Program-made: the position numbers and the translations under genes
In this document: piece by piece, positions 1 through 11,206 of the stretch
How positions within the stretch are numbered: position 1 is the first letter of the stretch
Layout of the letters: each line of letters begins with the position of its first letter
The notes under the pieces: generated by a model
Seen by the model: only the letters and a program-made list of their open reading frames with translations
Told to the model about the DNA's origin: nothing
The model's database searches: none
NCBI GenBank assembly: GCA_022393335.1
Contig: JAJEKB010021345.1
Coordinates: 843,277-907,276, forward strand
DNA from: Macrotrachela quadricornifera
Lineage: Eukaryota > Rotifera > Eurotatoria > Philodinida > Philodinidae
Direction of reading: 5' to 3'
DNA length: 64,000 bases

Positions 1-431
1 GCTTCATTCTCTTGGAATATGAAGTTTTTATAATTTCTTTTTTTTTCCAAAAAACTTGATAGAAGAAGTTCTTCAACACATCAAAGTAACTTCGTTGATC
101 GATTGTTCATTCTTTCAAAGAAAATGGTCGAACAATATACTTGGTTGACATTCTATACCATACAGTAACTTTTGGTGAACTCATGGGAGCTTTTACAGTC
201 ATATAAGGATTATTTGGTCTGCATATACGACAATTATTTTTATTAAAAAATTCTATAATGTGAAATGGTGCTTCGCCCGAAAAAAGAGTTGAGGAGACCA
301 TCATTGTTTTCATCCACAAGGATTTGTTGAAACATTTCAGCCATTTCCATCCGGAAATATGTGTCCTTCTCATACGTCTGTTGTGTTGCATCCATTTTAT
401 ATAGACTGTTGACTGTTTTATTTGACGACAT
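1..431 (-). pseudogene. Tc1/mariner (IS630-type) transposase remnant
   Basis: On the minus strand, two overlapping frames together give the catalytic-core pattern of mariner-family DDE transposases. There is an acidic stretch, then FSGEAPFHI (family form FSDEAHF), then NKNNCRIC, then a P(M)SSPKVTVWY block, and finally FQENEA near position 10 where the family has FQQDGA. A frameshift near 290 separates the upstream part (243-431) from the downstream part (1-391), and an in-frame stop lies near 107. The first catalytic Asp reads Gly and the second is not conserved, so the copy is dead. The window edge cuts it. Class is clear from motif order; the subfamily is not assigned. Confidence 0.7.
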
Positions 432-1407
432 TCAGCAATTCTTTTTATTCAGTTGTTGTTAATGGCGATCTTCCTGATCGTTTACGATCATCTAAAGAAC
501 TGATTTCAATAAATTTATTATAAATAGTTTTAATGATCTCTCTATAGAAGTATACAGCAGATTTTTGCTTTCAAAATATCATATGACTGACGATGAATAT
601 TTCAACTTACCTATCCCAAATACAATTTAGATTCTTAACTATAAATCAACCGGCTTTTAGTTTTCTTTTTTAAAATGCACACATCTTGACTAGTCCATTA
701 TACATTGTGAAACAAAGCATTATCCTCTATACGCAATTTCCTACTGATGGATGTCAACATTTATCATGCAGTTCAAGCATTATTCTTATTTCTCGAAGAC
801 AGTTTTTGCAAACGGTCATTGATAATTTCCAAGTGATATGACCGTATGTTAAATAAATTATTGAATATCCAAGAGCGCCGACTAATGAATTGTTGCAGTT
901 GATAATATAAGTTAACAAAAATTATTCACCTCTTCTTTCATCAAAATTTCTTTTGCACCTTTCGTACAAGAATGTACAGTCGTTTTCTACGTTTCTTTCT
1001 TCTCACAGGTGAGAATAATCCCATAACCATACAGTACACTATTATTTTTATCACAGAAAAAAATCTATTCATAATTGTCCATACACACTACAAACGAAAG
1101 AGCATCTAGTACAGGTGAAAAACCTCCCCACATCTGTCTTTAAATAACATGTATAGAAACATATGTATTGGGAAAAATCTCTGCATAATTGTCCTTATAT
1201 AAAGTACGTTAAAGAAATGTCCATTATGGGAAATAAATTATAAAAACAATCATACTTTTTCTTTTTTTAGGAGCAAAAGTTTACAGTAGCCAGCATGTAT
1301 AAAAACCAGTGCAAAAGTCGTAAAGGAATAATATCATACTTTAACGTATTGAAAGTTATAGTATTGTCTTTCTAACCAAACAACGATTCAATCTTAACAG
1401 CGACATC
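432..1407. other. Non-coding upstream region of the eight-cysteine peptide gene
   Basis: I see no supported gene. AT-rich sequence separates the mariner remnant from the secreted peptide gene. The last 100 bases contain a TATA-like stretch (around 1297-1302, ataaaa), but no promoter can be called with confidence. Confidence 0.4.
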
Positions 1408-3489
1408 ATGCAAACTTCCACAGTTCTCCTCTTTTTCATTGCCGTTATTCTCCTTGGTGCTGTTGTTCAACCTGGCACAGCAAGGTCATTAAAAAACAAT
1501 GAGTTTGAATCACATCACTTAGCTCGCCGTGCTACATATCCAGGGTGTAGCGGTGCCATTGCTGCTTGTTGCTCGTTCTCACTTGGATGGACAGGTACGT
1601 CTTCTTACTGTCATTTAGTGTCAGCCACATTTCTGCTCAATTCAAGCTGCACATTCACTATATATATACTCACAACTGAAAAGATAGAGTCTAGAAACGT
1701 CAATTGAATTCAAATTTTCTGTGTATAGATCGATGACAAAGCTTTTCAAGAGATTGTAAACCTTTTCGAAGCTCTTCAGTTACATTTTTGCTGGAATTTT
1801 TTTGACAAATTTTTCAACTAATTTTCAGAGATCTTTCGTACTTATTTTCTTGACTGGAAGGATATGATTTAGAATCGCAAATAAAACCAAAAAGTCCATT
1901 CGTCTAAAACATGTTCCATGAACTGAAAAGTTAAGATCTGCAATTCGTAGAAAAAACCGAAGTTGTCTGTCTGTGAATGTCTATCTGTAACTCATTTTAA
2001 AAATCATGTGTCCTGGATGCAGTGTTATGAGTCAAAATGAGCACTCAAATACGAGTTTTTAAAAGCTATCAGACATTCTTCCAGACAATTTGAGTTACCG
2101 ATAAATTTCTATCTATGGCATACCAGGTTCACCGATTTAGACTACAGGATTTTTGATGCATTATACACGAGGCATAACAAAAACACGATTCGAGACAGTA
2201 AATATTTGCTAAACTAAAAGACTAGATTCTAAAATTGCGAATTAAAACGAAAATTGTCCATTTATCTATCTGTCTCTTCGTAACTGCTTATAAAAAGCAT
2301 TGCTCGCGTTACTATTCAATGTTACGAATCGATGTAAATACCAAAACGATGCTTTTTCTCGTTCATGATATATTATGACTGGACGATTTTTAATCTAACA
2401 CATAAAACGCAAGGCAACAAGAAAATTCGAGAAAGCTAAGTTCGAGCAACACGGAATCACTAATCTATGACAAATAATGCTAGATATTATGAGATTGTAT
2501 ATTTTTCTAAACAATTAAACAGAATTGAGACAATTAAAGCAGAGATTTTTTTAATTCATCAACATGATGCTAAACAACTTGGGATATGAGAAGTTTTGAG
2601 ACAACGAAGTTTCTAATTCACTATAAATCCTAATAGTATTATTTTTTTCGAATATCTCATAAATTTTCAGAGTATTGGAGATTGTGTATTTTTCAACTTT
2701 TAAATATTTGTATTTCACTTTTTCAGACTTTTACTTATGGATTGTAAAAAAATCCTATAAATACCTGTGCTAATAGTTCACCAAATCTTATGTCTCCACA
2801 ATAGAATGACAAGATTAGTGAAGGGAAATGACAAAGTCTTTGTCATCTCATTGATCCATTATAAATTTATTTATAATGCGAATAGCTTTTTCTTATTTTA
2901 CATCAAGATGTTCTTATACGCTAAACGAAAACATTGAAAATTTAGAAATATGATTTTGAATTTCAATGGTTAGCAGTCAATATTTTGTAGAATCAGACAA
3001 TTTCTTGGCAACCTGTACTCAAGAACGAAAAGAATATAGATATAAGGTGACTTATCAATAAATGAAAATCAATAATGAGTAAGCAAATATTCAAGAAAAT
3101 TTTTTAAATGTGTTTCTGTACAGATTACAATATAAATCTGCAAAGTATAGTGAATATGTCATATCGAAATATATCATCGTAATGCACATGATATATTTCG
3201 CAGTAGATATGTGACTTGATTCTCATTGCCATATAATATATTGTATGTGGGATACTTTTTTTGTACGCAAAATATTCTGTGGAATCTATTTACAAATTTT
3301 CATATTTTTTTTTCTTTTATAGCTACAAATTGCGAATATGCTGCTTCAAGAAACAATGATTGTGGCGATAAAACAGCATTTTGTTGCCCAGTACGTCATT
3401 TTTTGCTGTATAAAAGTTTATTTTGAATGAGATTATTTTCGTTTTAGGCAATCGGCGGTGTCATTGGCGTAGGCTGCACAGTGGCTTAG
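1408..3489 (+). CDS. Secreted eight-cysteine peptide with hydrophobin-like spacing (3 exons)
   Basis: Exons at 1408-1594, 3323-3390 and 3448-3489 join in phase (297 nt, 98 aa plus stop) across GT-AG introns. Residues 1-25 form a signal peptide (hydrophobic core LLFFIAVILLGAVV, cleavage after GTA or ARS). An acidic/basic propeptide follows and ends in LARR, a possible dibasic cleavage site. The mature part has eight cysteines ordered C-x6-CC-x11-C-x9-C-x6-CC-x10-C-x3. That is the C-CC-C-C-CC-C order of fungal hydrophobins, and the spacings fall within the general hydrophobin range. The segments around the last cysteines are Gly/Val/Ile rich. Intron 1 (1.7 kb) is unusually long here; intron 2 is 57 bp. 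Gene structure is well supported. The hydrophobin relation rests on cysteine order, and convergence is possible, since eight-Cys peptides are common in animals. Confidence 0.75.
1939..2345 (+). repeat. Diverged direct repeat in intron 1
   Basis: Two diverged copies, about 1939-2055 and 2231-2345, share an order of short blocks: a 'gcaattcg/gcgaatta' block, then gtctgtctgt-like runs, then gtaact, then 'gtgttatgagtc/atgttacgaatc'. This is probably an old transposon-derived duplication and it partly explains the long first intron. Confidence 0.35.
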
Positions 3490-5420
3490 CATCAATGTGT
3501 AAGCCCATCGAATATGTTGATAATGTACAACAAAAACGAACAATAAACTGTAAAATTCATATTTATTTAGTCATCTCATTTTATTCTTTATGCTATTCAA
3601 GCTAGATGTATCGTTTTATTTTGATATTTTCTTTCGTCTCATTCACTTTTAGTTTTCTCTTCTTTTATTTTGTAAATATTTTATGAAATTTCTATACTAT
3701 AATAAATATATTCAGTTTATCATCATTTAACTTCGCAAAGCCATTTTTTTATTCTTTCATATAAACTCAATCCTTCGGCAATCAAAAGAAAAAAGTGAAA
3801 ACTCTTCACAATGACTAGTCTAAAGTATCCACACTACACAATAGATGTGGTCTAAAACATCCAGCATATTTATCATGACTAATCGTCTCTATAAAAATAT
3901 GTCCTGGAACTATCCCTAGACTACAATCCACAATATGTTAACACTCAACTTTTCTTTCTTCACCAACGATTTGCAGTTTGTATACATATTTACAAATTTT
4001 TCTTTGAATTGTACTATTATCTAATTGACAAGTGCTGTCAACATACTGTTTAAAAAGTCATCTGTTTTATTTATAGAAGTTTTTAATTGTTTTATTTGCC
4101 TTTTTTGTAAAATTAAAACAGATAAAAAACATAGATTAAATTTAACAAATAGCAGATCAAAGTTCTTATAAAGAGATAGTAACTGTGAGCGTCAAAATTT
4201 TACATCCTCTTCTATTCTCTCCTGTATATTCAGTAAGAATGGCTCGTACAGAGGACAAGTAGAGTATAAATTTACTCTGCAAATAAAAAATTTCATAGTG
4301 ATGGCATTATTGTTGCCATTTGTTCTTTTTATATAATCTTGTACAAACCTTGCCATAGTCAAAGCTATATCTTGAAAAGAAAGAAATATATTGAAAAAGT
4401 TAAAATTGAGAAATTTTATTCATTATTCAGTATGAAATCTTTATATAAAAAATAAAAACCTGTTAATTAGTATTTGTGAAGTCAGTTGTCTTTTGTTATA
4501 AAAAATGTGTGTGATTGTCGTCGATACTTTAACTGAAGAACTATTCGTTGAATCTCTTCTTATAATTTTTTTTCTTTCCTTAATATACACAAAATATAAT
4601 CAATGTCATCCCCTTCATGCTAATATAATCTCTTGACCAAACAGAGTAAATAAAAAATAAACTTATACATTAAATTTTTTTAAAATTTAAAACATAGTTA
4701 TTTCTTTTCTTTGTAATCGAAATATTAAGAAGATTTCGTGGTTTAACAGATCTATTTATATACTGTATATTACTTGCAGCATTAAGTGTATTTTGAAGTG
4801 AAATTAATTGTATGACTATAAATATTATTTTTGAAGATATTCATAAACGATTCTTAACTAAATATTCAATGGCTAATCAGTATCAATAAATTATCTGAAG
4901 AATTTTATGTAAATTTTATGTATCTGAATAATTTATCGATAATTATTGGTTATTTAGCAATACTTACGGCATTCGTATTGTGTCTTCTATGAAAACTAAC
5001 ATAATAAAAATTCATTTCCTTTAAGCTTTTGATTACAAATCACTCATGTATGGTATATGAAGTTTTGCAGATATCACTGTCATTACAATATCATTGAGAC
5101 TGGTTCGAAAAGTTTCCTTTTTTTTCTTATCTGGATAATATTATTACGTCATCGTCGCGAATAACTATGTGGATATTTGTGCTCTCTCTTGCCTTATAAC
5201 ATGTCTGCTTCTCACATTCTACTTTTTGCAATATATTCTAGTGTACTGGTTTTTTCCCTTTTCAATACATTCTCTCATATATATAAAACTGTACATTCTA
5301 AACAAGAAGCTATTTATATCTTTCGGTATATATTATTAGAAAATCGAAATAAACTTTCGTTATTCTATACATATCTTTCCATAACAAAAATTTATTATTC
5401 ATACTTATTACGTAAGTTTT
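3490..5420. other. Intergenic, no gene seen
   Basis: This stretch holds the 3' end of the eight-cysteine gene (AATAAA at about 3542) and then AT-rich sequence. No conserved protein fragment is visible until the piggyBac remnant begins. Confidence 0.4.
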
Positions 5421-6550
5421 CGCGAAAGGTAGCAACGTTTACATATGGCGATTCTCATGAAATCCAGATAGATAGTGGATCTAGAGATGATTCCGAAATG
5501 GACATTGATCACGTTTATTCGTCAGACGTGGATAGTGACGAATCAAACGACGGAAAAGCACACAAAGAATAATCTGTAAATCGAAATTGGAGTAAAGCTA
5601 TTTTTGAGCTACATCTCTTCCACTTCGACAAACAAAATTGTTGTTTTGTCAAAAAGTAGCGGTGTCAACAGCGATACTCCTCTTGATTTTTTTGAATTAA
5701 TATTTGACGAAAAAATGATTAATATCATCTTGGAACAAACAAACACACAGGTATCACGACTTTTCTACCGATGATGGAACATATCATACAACTTAACATC
5801 AGATCAAATGGGTACCGACAAATTCCTTGGAAATGTACACTTTTGTAGCGACCTTTACGCTAATGTCCATAACTGCAAAAAATAATATCGTCGACTACTG
5901 GTCAACTGATCCAATGATTGTAACATCTATGTTAATTCGGACAACTATTTCCTAGAGATAGATTTATGATGCTTTTGAAATACTTTCATTTTAGCAATAA
6001 ATCAAATCAAGTAGACGGTGATAGATTGCATAAAATCAAACCAGTGATAAATGAACTACGAAAGAAATTCAAATTACTTTTTGTTCCTTACAAAAACTTA
6101 TGCATAGATGAAAGTTTCGTTCTTGTGAAAGGTTGTTTGGCCTTCAAACAGTTTATATCTACTAAACGTTATCGATTCGGTGTCAAAGTATTTGTTATCT
6201 GCGGCTGTCAAATAGGAGTAGTTTTGGATTTCATTGTATACACGGGTTCTTCTACGGAAGTTGAGCTCGATAAAAATATAAGAAAATCCAGTTCCACAGT
6301 AATGATTTTCATGAAGCCGTATTTGAACAAGGGACATTTATTTTTCTCGATAAATGGTATACTAGCCTTCTTCTATTCGAAAAATTACATAAACTCAAAA
6401 CTGATGTATGTGGAACTATAGGCAAAAATCATCTTGATCCAGCGATGTTTAGTCAACTGACGAAAGGTGATTTTGCCTATAACAATACTAACATTCTTAT
6501 GGCTTTGAAATGGCAAGATAAGCGAGAAGTCTTTATGTTCTCTTTCTCGT
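5420..6550 (+). pseudogene. piggyBac-family transposase, decayed
   Basis: The frames carry the piggyBac (DDE_Tnp_1_7) order. An acidic N-terminal region (DSGSRDDSEMDIDHVYSSD, about 5470-5530) comes first, then PLDFFELIFDEKMI near 5680. Next are RLHKIKPVINEL near 6020 and the first catalytic block CIDESFVL near 6105, then KRYRFGVKVFV and a DFIVYTG block. A frameshift near 6335 leads into the second catalytic block LDKWYTSLLLF, then CGTIGKNHLDP and KWQDKREVFM. Several stops lie between 5760 and 5960. The third catalytic region and C-terminal cysteine-rich domain are absent; the match stops near 6545, where a different repeat begins. The family is clear and the copy is inactive. Confidence 0.75.
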
Positions 6551-6887
6551 AGAGAAGAGTCTTAGAAACATAAATTGTTTGTTTGTTTGTTTGCTTGCTT
6601 GTATGCCCGCACAAGGTCAAAAAAACATTCTATCAATATTTTCTAGAAAACTTGTCCAAAGGGTAATCGGGGTCGAGGAACTCGAATCTGATGTTAGTTT
6701 TTTGAAATTTTTTTTCGGATTCATTTTTTTACACAAAGGATCACTTTTTTTGCAAAAAAAATCTTTTTTATAAGGGTTGACCGAAGGGTAATCAGGGTCG
6801 AGAAACTTAAATCTGACTTCGGTTTTTTTAATTTTATCAATGAATAGCATGACGGTAGTTTGGAAACACGATTTCTACGAGAAAGAG
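6540..6887. repeat. Short inverted-repeat element with internal direct duplication
   Basis: Ends carry a 14-bp inverted match (ctctttctcgtaga at about 6541-6554 against its complement at about 6871-6886). Inside are two diverged direct copies of about 56 bp (6656-6712 and 6780-6835), each starting with a 'cc(a/g)aagggtaatc(g/a)gggtcgag' motif. A tttg/cttg run follows the left end. It abuts the broken 3' end of the piggyBac remnant, so it was probably inserted there. No target duplication was identified. Confidence 0.4.
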
Positions 6888-7032
6888 CTGAGCGAGTCTT
6901 TGGACGAGCTTTACTTGTATATATATGAATAAAATTGATCTATTCTTTATATAATTAATCAAAATTAATTAAAGAAAAATCATATTTAAGTAAATGTTTT
7001 ATCTTTTTATTAAAATAAAGAACAACATTTTT

Positions 7033-7394
7033 TTAATACATAAAAATATATGTTAAATATTTGTTTTCATCACGTTGCTTTTTTTGTAAATAATCGACGA
7101 TGTTATATAATAATTTTTCTTCTGTATTAAGCATATTTAGTTCCTTTTCATATTTCTTTTTCTCATCATCATTATCTGCATATTCCATTTTTTCTTGATT
7201 TGTTTTTATTTCGTTCTTTAAATATATCGATAACTTTAATAAAAAATCGTTCTTAAATTAAAAAAAAAAGATTTGATTATTTATATTTAATAAATTTGTT
7301 TGTTTACCTTCATTCCTGATTGAATAAATGATATAAGTGATGCTAAAAATCGTCGATAATTATTTTCCATTTTTATATCAGCCACTAAGTTCAC
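7033..7394 (-). CDS. Small two-exon gene, unrecognised (5' end uncertain)
   Basis: Minus-strand exons 7308-7394 and 7033-7251 join in phase 0 across a 56-bp GT-AG intron. The first exon has an AG acceptor just upstream (7395-7396), so more 5' sequence may exist; otherwise an internal ATG at 7368-7370 gives about 93 aa. The protein is charged: MENNYRRFLASLISFIQSGM, then a Lys/Glu/Asp-rich helical region with DNDDEKKKYEKELNML, ending QRDENKY. No cysteines, signal peptide or membrane segment are visible. No upstream exon was found before the repeat-rich sequence at 7.5-8.5 kb, so the gene could be truncated. I do not recognise it. Confidence 0.45.
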
Positions 7395-7910
7395 CTAAAT
7401 AAATGAAAACTGATTTTATTTTATTATTTGATTATAGAATAAAATGTTAAAATGATATAAAAGAAAGAAAAAATGCGTGTACAAATCAAAGAGAGAGAGA
7501 GTGAGAGAATAGCTGTATGTGTATGTATACGACAGGTACATAAATAGAAAATAATGTGTATATATGTGAACGAGCGAGGGAAGGGAATACTATTTTATTT
7601 TTTTCAATAAAACAATCTTCTAGAAGAAATTTATTTTATTTTAATTTACCCATTATTGTATATATCCAGGATGATCGTATGATATTTCATATAATACATG
7701 ATGATATATAATAGTAATATGATGAATGAGGTGAAGATGATCTAATTGAATATGATTTGGTTACTTGTATTTCATCAATTTAATATAATAAATTTAAATT
7801 TTTATTATCAAAATTTGTATTTAATAATTGATGAAAACCAAAAAAATATAATAAAATAGCAGCTTTTTCTTGAAAAACCATTAAATATGATGTTGAAATT
7901 CAGAGTCTAG
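7395..7910. other. Intergenic, low complexity
   Basis: Contains GA-rich and TG-rich runs (about 7490-7580). The block ttgtatatatccaggatga at 7658-7676 recurs at about 15148-15167 next to a hAT remnant, so it is probably a transposon edge. Confidence 0.35.
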
Positions 7911-7916
7911 GATCTT

Positions 7917-8323
7917 TTTGATTTCAGATTGAATTCGAAAAGAAAAAAATTTCATCCCATCTCTTCCCACATCCAATGAGACTAACGGGACTATGGCACT
8001 TCATACGAATACACGGACTTTTATGGAACTATGGGCCTACATAGATCTATAGCACTACATCGAACTTCATGCGACTATTGGGCTTTATGAACAACACGGA
8101 ACTTCATGGGACTATGGGACTTTATGGAACTATGGGACACTATGGGTCTATGAGACTTTATGGGACTTCATGGGACTATGGAACTTCAGGAAACTCTATG
8201 GACCTTTCATGAAGTCCCATAGTCCCCTAAAGTCCCATAGTACCAAAAATCCCATTGTCCCTGCAATTCAATTTTAAATTGCGTTGAATTTTTTGTTTTT
8301 TGAATTCAATCTGAAATTAAATG
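7917..8323. mobile_element. Non-autonomous inverted-repeat element with an internal short tandem array
   Basis: Terminal inverted repeats of about 35 bp (7917-7950 and 8286-8323; shared core atttcagattgaattc) enclose about 280 bp. That interior is a degenerate tandem array of a 12-13 bp motif resembling ttatgggactatgg. Near 8208-8245 the array flips to the complementary orientation (cccatagtcccc). The element does not code for protein. The superfamily cannot be assigned because no clear target duplication is visible. Confidence 0.5.
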
Positions 8324-8490
8324 GACTATTGTATGGAAATTCAATATAATTTTGTTTTAAAAAGTAAAACTGCAAAGACAAAATAATAGCGGCATAGCCG
8401 CTTCTGTTGTAGTAGCCATAACACCGCCACCATGTACCTAGAACCAAATCTTTCTTCGACCTCGAAATGAAATATATAAATTATTCATAT

Positions 8491-8949
8491 AGGCCTTGTC
8501 TACGCTAGAGAAATAATGTGGATTTAATTTCGAATTAAATCGGCGTGCGTCTACATCTGTTAATTAATGCACCAATAAACAGTCAGATTGTGTCACTCTC
8601 ATGAAATCGAAATGCATAAATACAATCCACTTTTACGGAACAAAAAATAGCATTTTGTCTTGGTCTTCGCAGAAAATTACCTCATTTTTTAATCTTTATT
8701 ATTCCTAACATTTATGTCCTATTTTGACCTAGCATATTCCTTTTTTTAATTTATAAATGATTTCTTTATTATTTTTTTATGCAATTTTATCGAGGCACAC
8801 TTCATCTTTTATTATGAGTGTCGACAATATGAATTCGATTGGTGCATTAAATTTAATTCGCCTCTCGAAAGTGCATTAAAAGTGAATTAAATTTTCGACC
8901 ATTGAAGTTCCTTAATTCGGTTTTAAATTTTCTAGTGTAGACAAGGCCT
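8491..8949. mobile_element. 459-bp TIR element (MITE-like) ending at the left arm boundary
   Basis: Perfect 13-bp ends aggccttgtctac (8491-8503) and its complement (8937-8949) continue as imperfect inverted repeats inward, including a gcaccaat block near 8568 matched by attggtgc near 8839. No coding capacity and no clear target duplication. Homology between the two large inverted arms begins directly after its right end (8949/8950), and the element is absent from the matching position near 60,178. Confidence 0.6.
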
Positions 8950-8995
8950 TTTCTCTTTCTTTTGTGATCATTTCATCTCTATTGTAAAGACATTT

Positions 8996-9613
8996 ATGTC
9001 ATCATATAAACTTTATTATTTTAATAATCGTGGTTGTGGTGAAGTATGTCGTTTAATACTTGCAGCAGCTGGACAAAAGTATGAAGATATTTGTTATGAA
9101 GATAATGAATGGTTATTACATAAAAGTGAAATGCCATTAGGTGAACTACCTGTACTTCAATTTAATGGTACAAAACTACCACAATCAAAAGCTATCGCTC
9201 GTTTTCTTGCTAAACAATTTCAATTAGCTGGTAGAAATAGTTTTGAACAAGCTAAAGTCGATGTTGTCGTTGATACAATTGAAGATTTAATAACAAAATT
9301 AATACCAGCTTTTGATGAGCAAGATAATAACAAAAGAGAAGAACTTAGTAAAACATTTTTTAATGAAGAACTTCCTACACATTTACAAAATCTTGATATT
9401 TTACTTAAAGAATTTGGTAATGGTGGGTCATTTTTCGTTGAAAATCATTTAACATGGGCAGATTTATATTTTTATAATTTTTTTGAAACTATTCTTGAAA
9501 TTAATCAAAATTGTTTAGATAATTATCCAACATTAAAACAAAATCGAAATCAAGTTGAAAAACATCCGAAAATTCAAGAATATCTTAAAAATCGACCTAA
9601 AACATCTATTTAA
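8996..9613 (+). CDS. Sigma-class glutathione S-transferase (left copy)
   Basis: Intronless, 205 aa, the usual length for sigma GSTs (insect GSTS and vertebrate haematopoietic prostaglandin D synthase type). The N-terminal thioredoxin-like domain (about residues 1-78) has [10 protein letters not shown] with catalytic Tyr8, Trp39, [10 protein letters not shown] (cis-Pro and GSH-backbone loop) and the GSH-binding [11 protein letters not shown]. The all-helical C-terminal domain has [14 protein letters not shown], the conserved N-capping/hydrophobic-staple region. It conjugates glutathione to electrophiles or isomerises prostaglandin-like substrates in the cytosol. Residue 14 is Cys where sigma GSTs, and the sister copy at 59.5 kb, have Arg, a residue implicated in glutathione thiol activation. 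Residue 33 is also Cys versus Arg. Both changes are cgt to tgt. The reading frame is otherwise intact. Confidence 0.93.
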   Translation: MSSYKLYYFNNRGCGEVCRLILAAAGQKYEDICYEDNEWLLHKSEMPLGELPVLQFNGTKLPQSKAIARFLAKQFQLAGRNSFEQAKVDVVVDTIEDLITKLIPAFDEQDNNKREELSKTFFNEELPTHLQNLDILLKEFGNGGSFFVENHLTWADLYFYNFFETILEINQNCLDNYPTLKQNRNQVEKHPKIQEYLKNRPKTSI

Positions 9614-11206
9614 ATAAACATTATTCACGAACTTTTATAAACAAATGTTTTTTGTTTTTCTTTTCACATTTTTCAAATAGATTGAATTAAAATATTCATC
9701 TAATAAGTCTAGTTTCTATCTTAGTATATTTTATGTTAAATTTTAAATATTTGTAAATTTATTTATCCATTACTTTAATCTATTTATTCAATCAATTACG
9801 ACAATATGAAAAAAATCACTTAACATATTCATTCGATATAGATACATTTTTATACTTATAATAATCTCTAAGGACATCTTGATTACCTAATATCTTCTAT
9901 CAATGATAAATGTTCCAAATACCAGATGGTTTTGTTCAATTGAAGAAAACTAAAATTGATGAAAAAAGTTTCGATAGAAACAAAGACAAACTTTTAGACT
10001 CTGACTCTTGCTGTTGTATTAAACATACACATTATAATATAGAAGTTAGATATATGATAGTTCTCAATCAAAGAATAGAACTGATTTCACTACTCAGTTC
10101 TTTTGAAAACAACTAGAACTGTATAAATAGATATGATCTTTTAAATTAAAAAAAGCTGTTAGTACAATATCAGTGAGATTGAAATGTTATATATGAACAA
10201 ACATTTCACAATGTATCTGTCTTTTACAATCTTTGGGAAGGGATTCGAAATTTCAATCTCTATAATTCAATACTCTTTTTAGATCATGTTCTAAAAAACA
10301 GTTCACCGTAATGATTAAAACGAAAAAAAAAGTACAGGTAAATAATTGGACTATTGTTGACAACAATTTGATAATTTTATTTTGTGTATAATATGCCCAA
10401 TGAAAACATGATAAGTAGAAAGTCATATACAAATTCAATTGTTAAAATGATATTATAATACTAATCTTTTCTTTTTTTCTTTCCTTCCTCTTATATTTTT
10501 ATGAATAATGTCCAATAATAACAGAACGATAAAATGTAACCTAGTTGGGATTAAATGACCTTTATTTTTGTATGCTTATTAACTAGTGATTAATAATAGT
10601 GAATCAAAAAAAGAAAGATAAAAATCTATTCTTTAGTATTTGTCAATAATGGATGAATAAACATTATAATCTATTTATTCAAAAAAGAAATAATGTCTAA
10701 AAAAAGTAATGTTAAATATTTGTCAAAAAGAAAGAGAATGACCTAAAAGTGACGTCAAATCCATTTAACTATGTTATTAATTAAATTAATGATTCATTTA
10801 AATAAAAATAATACTTAAATTATCTGATAAAATCTATATTGAAATTTTTTTTAGTATATATTTATATGGACAAAAACTATTCTTCTCAATTACATTTCAT
10901 CAATAATCTCTCTTTACATATATTATCTATTATATAGATATATATGTGATCTATAGATTCTATATACAATTAAATATCAGTATGTTTTAATATCATTTTT
11001 CTAATCCTATAAAATAAAGTAAGTAATATTTGAATGTTCTATTTTTTTGTACATATTCTTTAGAATTGATGAAGTTTTTTCATTGAATAATTTTAATTAA
11101 ATTTCAGATGTGATAAATAGAAGAAAACATTTCTTCATAACTATTTTTCTTGTTTTCATAAAATCAACTCAAAAGATTTTGACTACATTATTACTTAAGA
11201 AATACA
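9614..11206. other. Arm intergenic region between GST and UNC93
   Basis: AT-rich DNA shared with 57,917-59,511 of the right arm. Two short frames are open in both arms: 9910-10116 plus (68 aa; five amino-acid differences from its counterpart at 59,009-59,215) and 10253-10438 minus (61 aa; two differences). Differences in the first are largely amino-acid changing, so coding is doubtful. No promoter can be placed with confidence. Confidence 0.5.

Noticed and set aside
6098..6337. A 79-aa minus frame
   Set aside because: Antisense to the piggyBac catalytic region.
9910..10116. 68-aa frame present in both arms, considered as a gene
   Set aside because: The two copies differ by five amino-acid changes in 68 codons, a higher rate than in neighbouring real genes, which argues against coding constraint.
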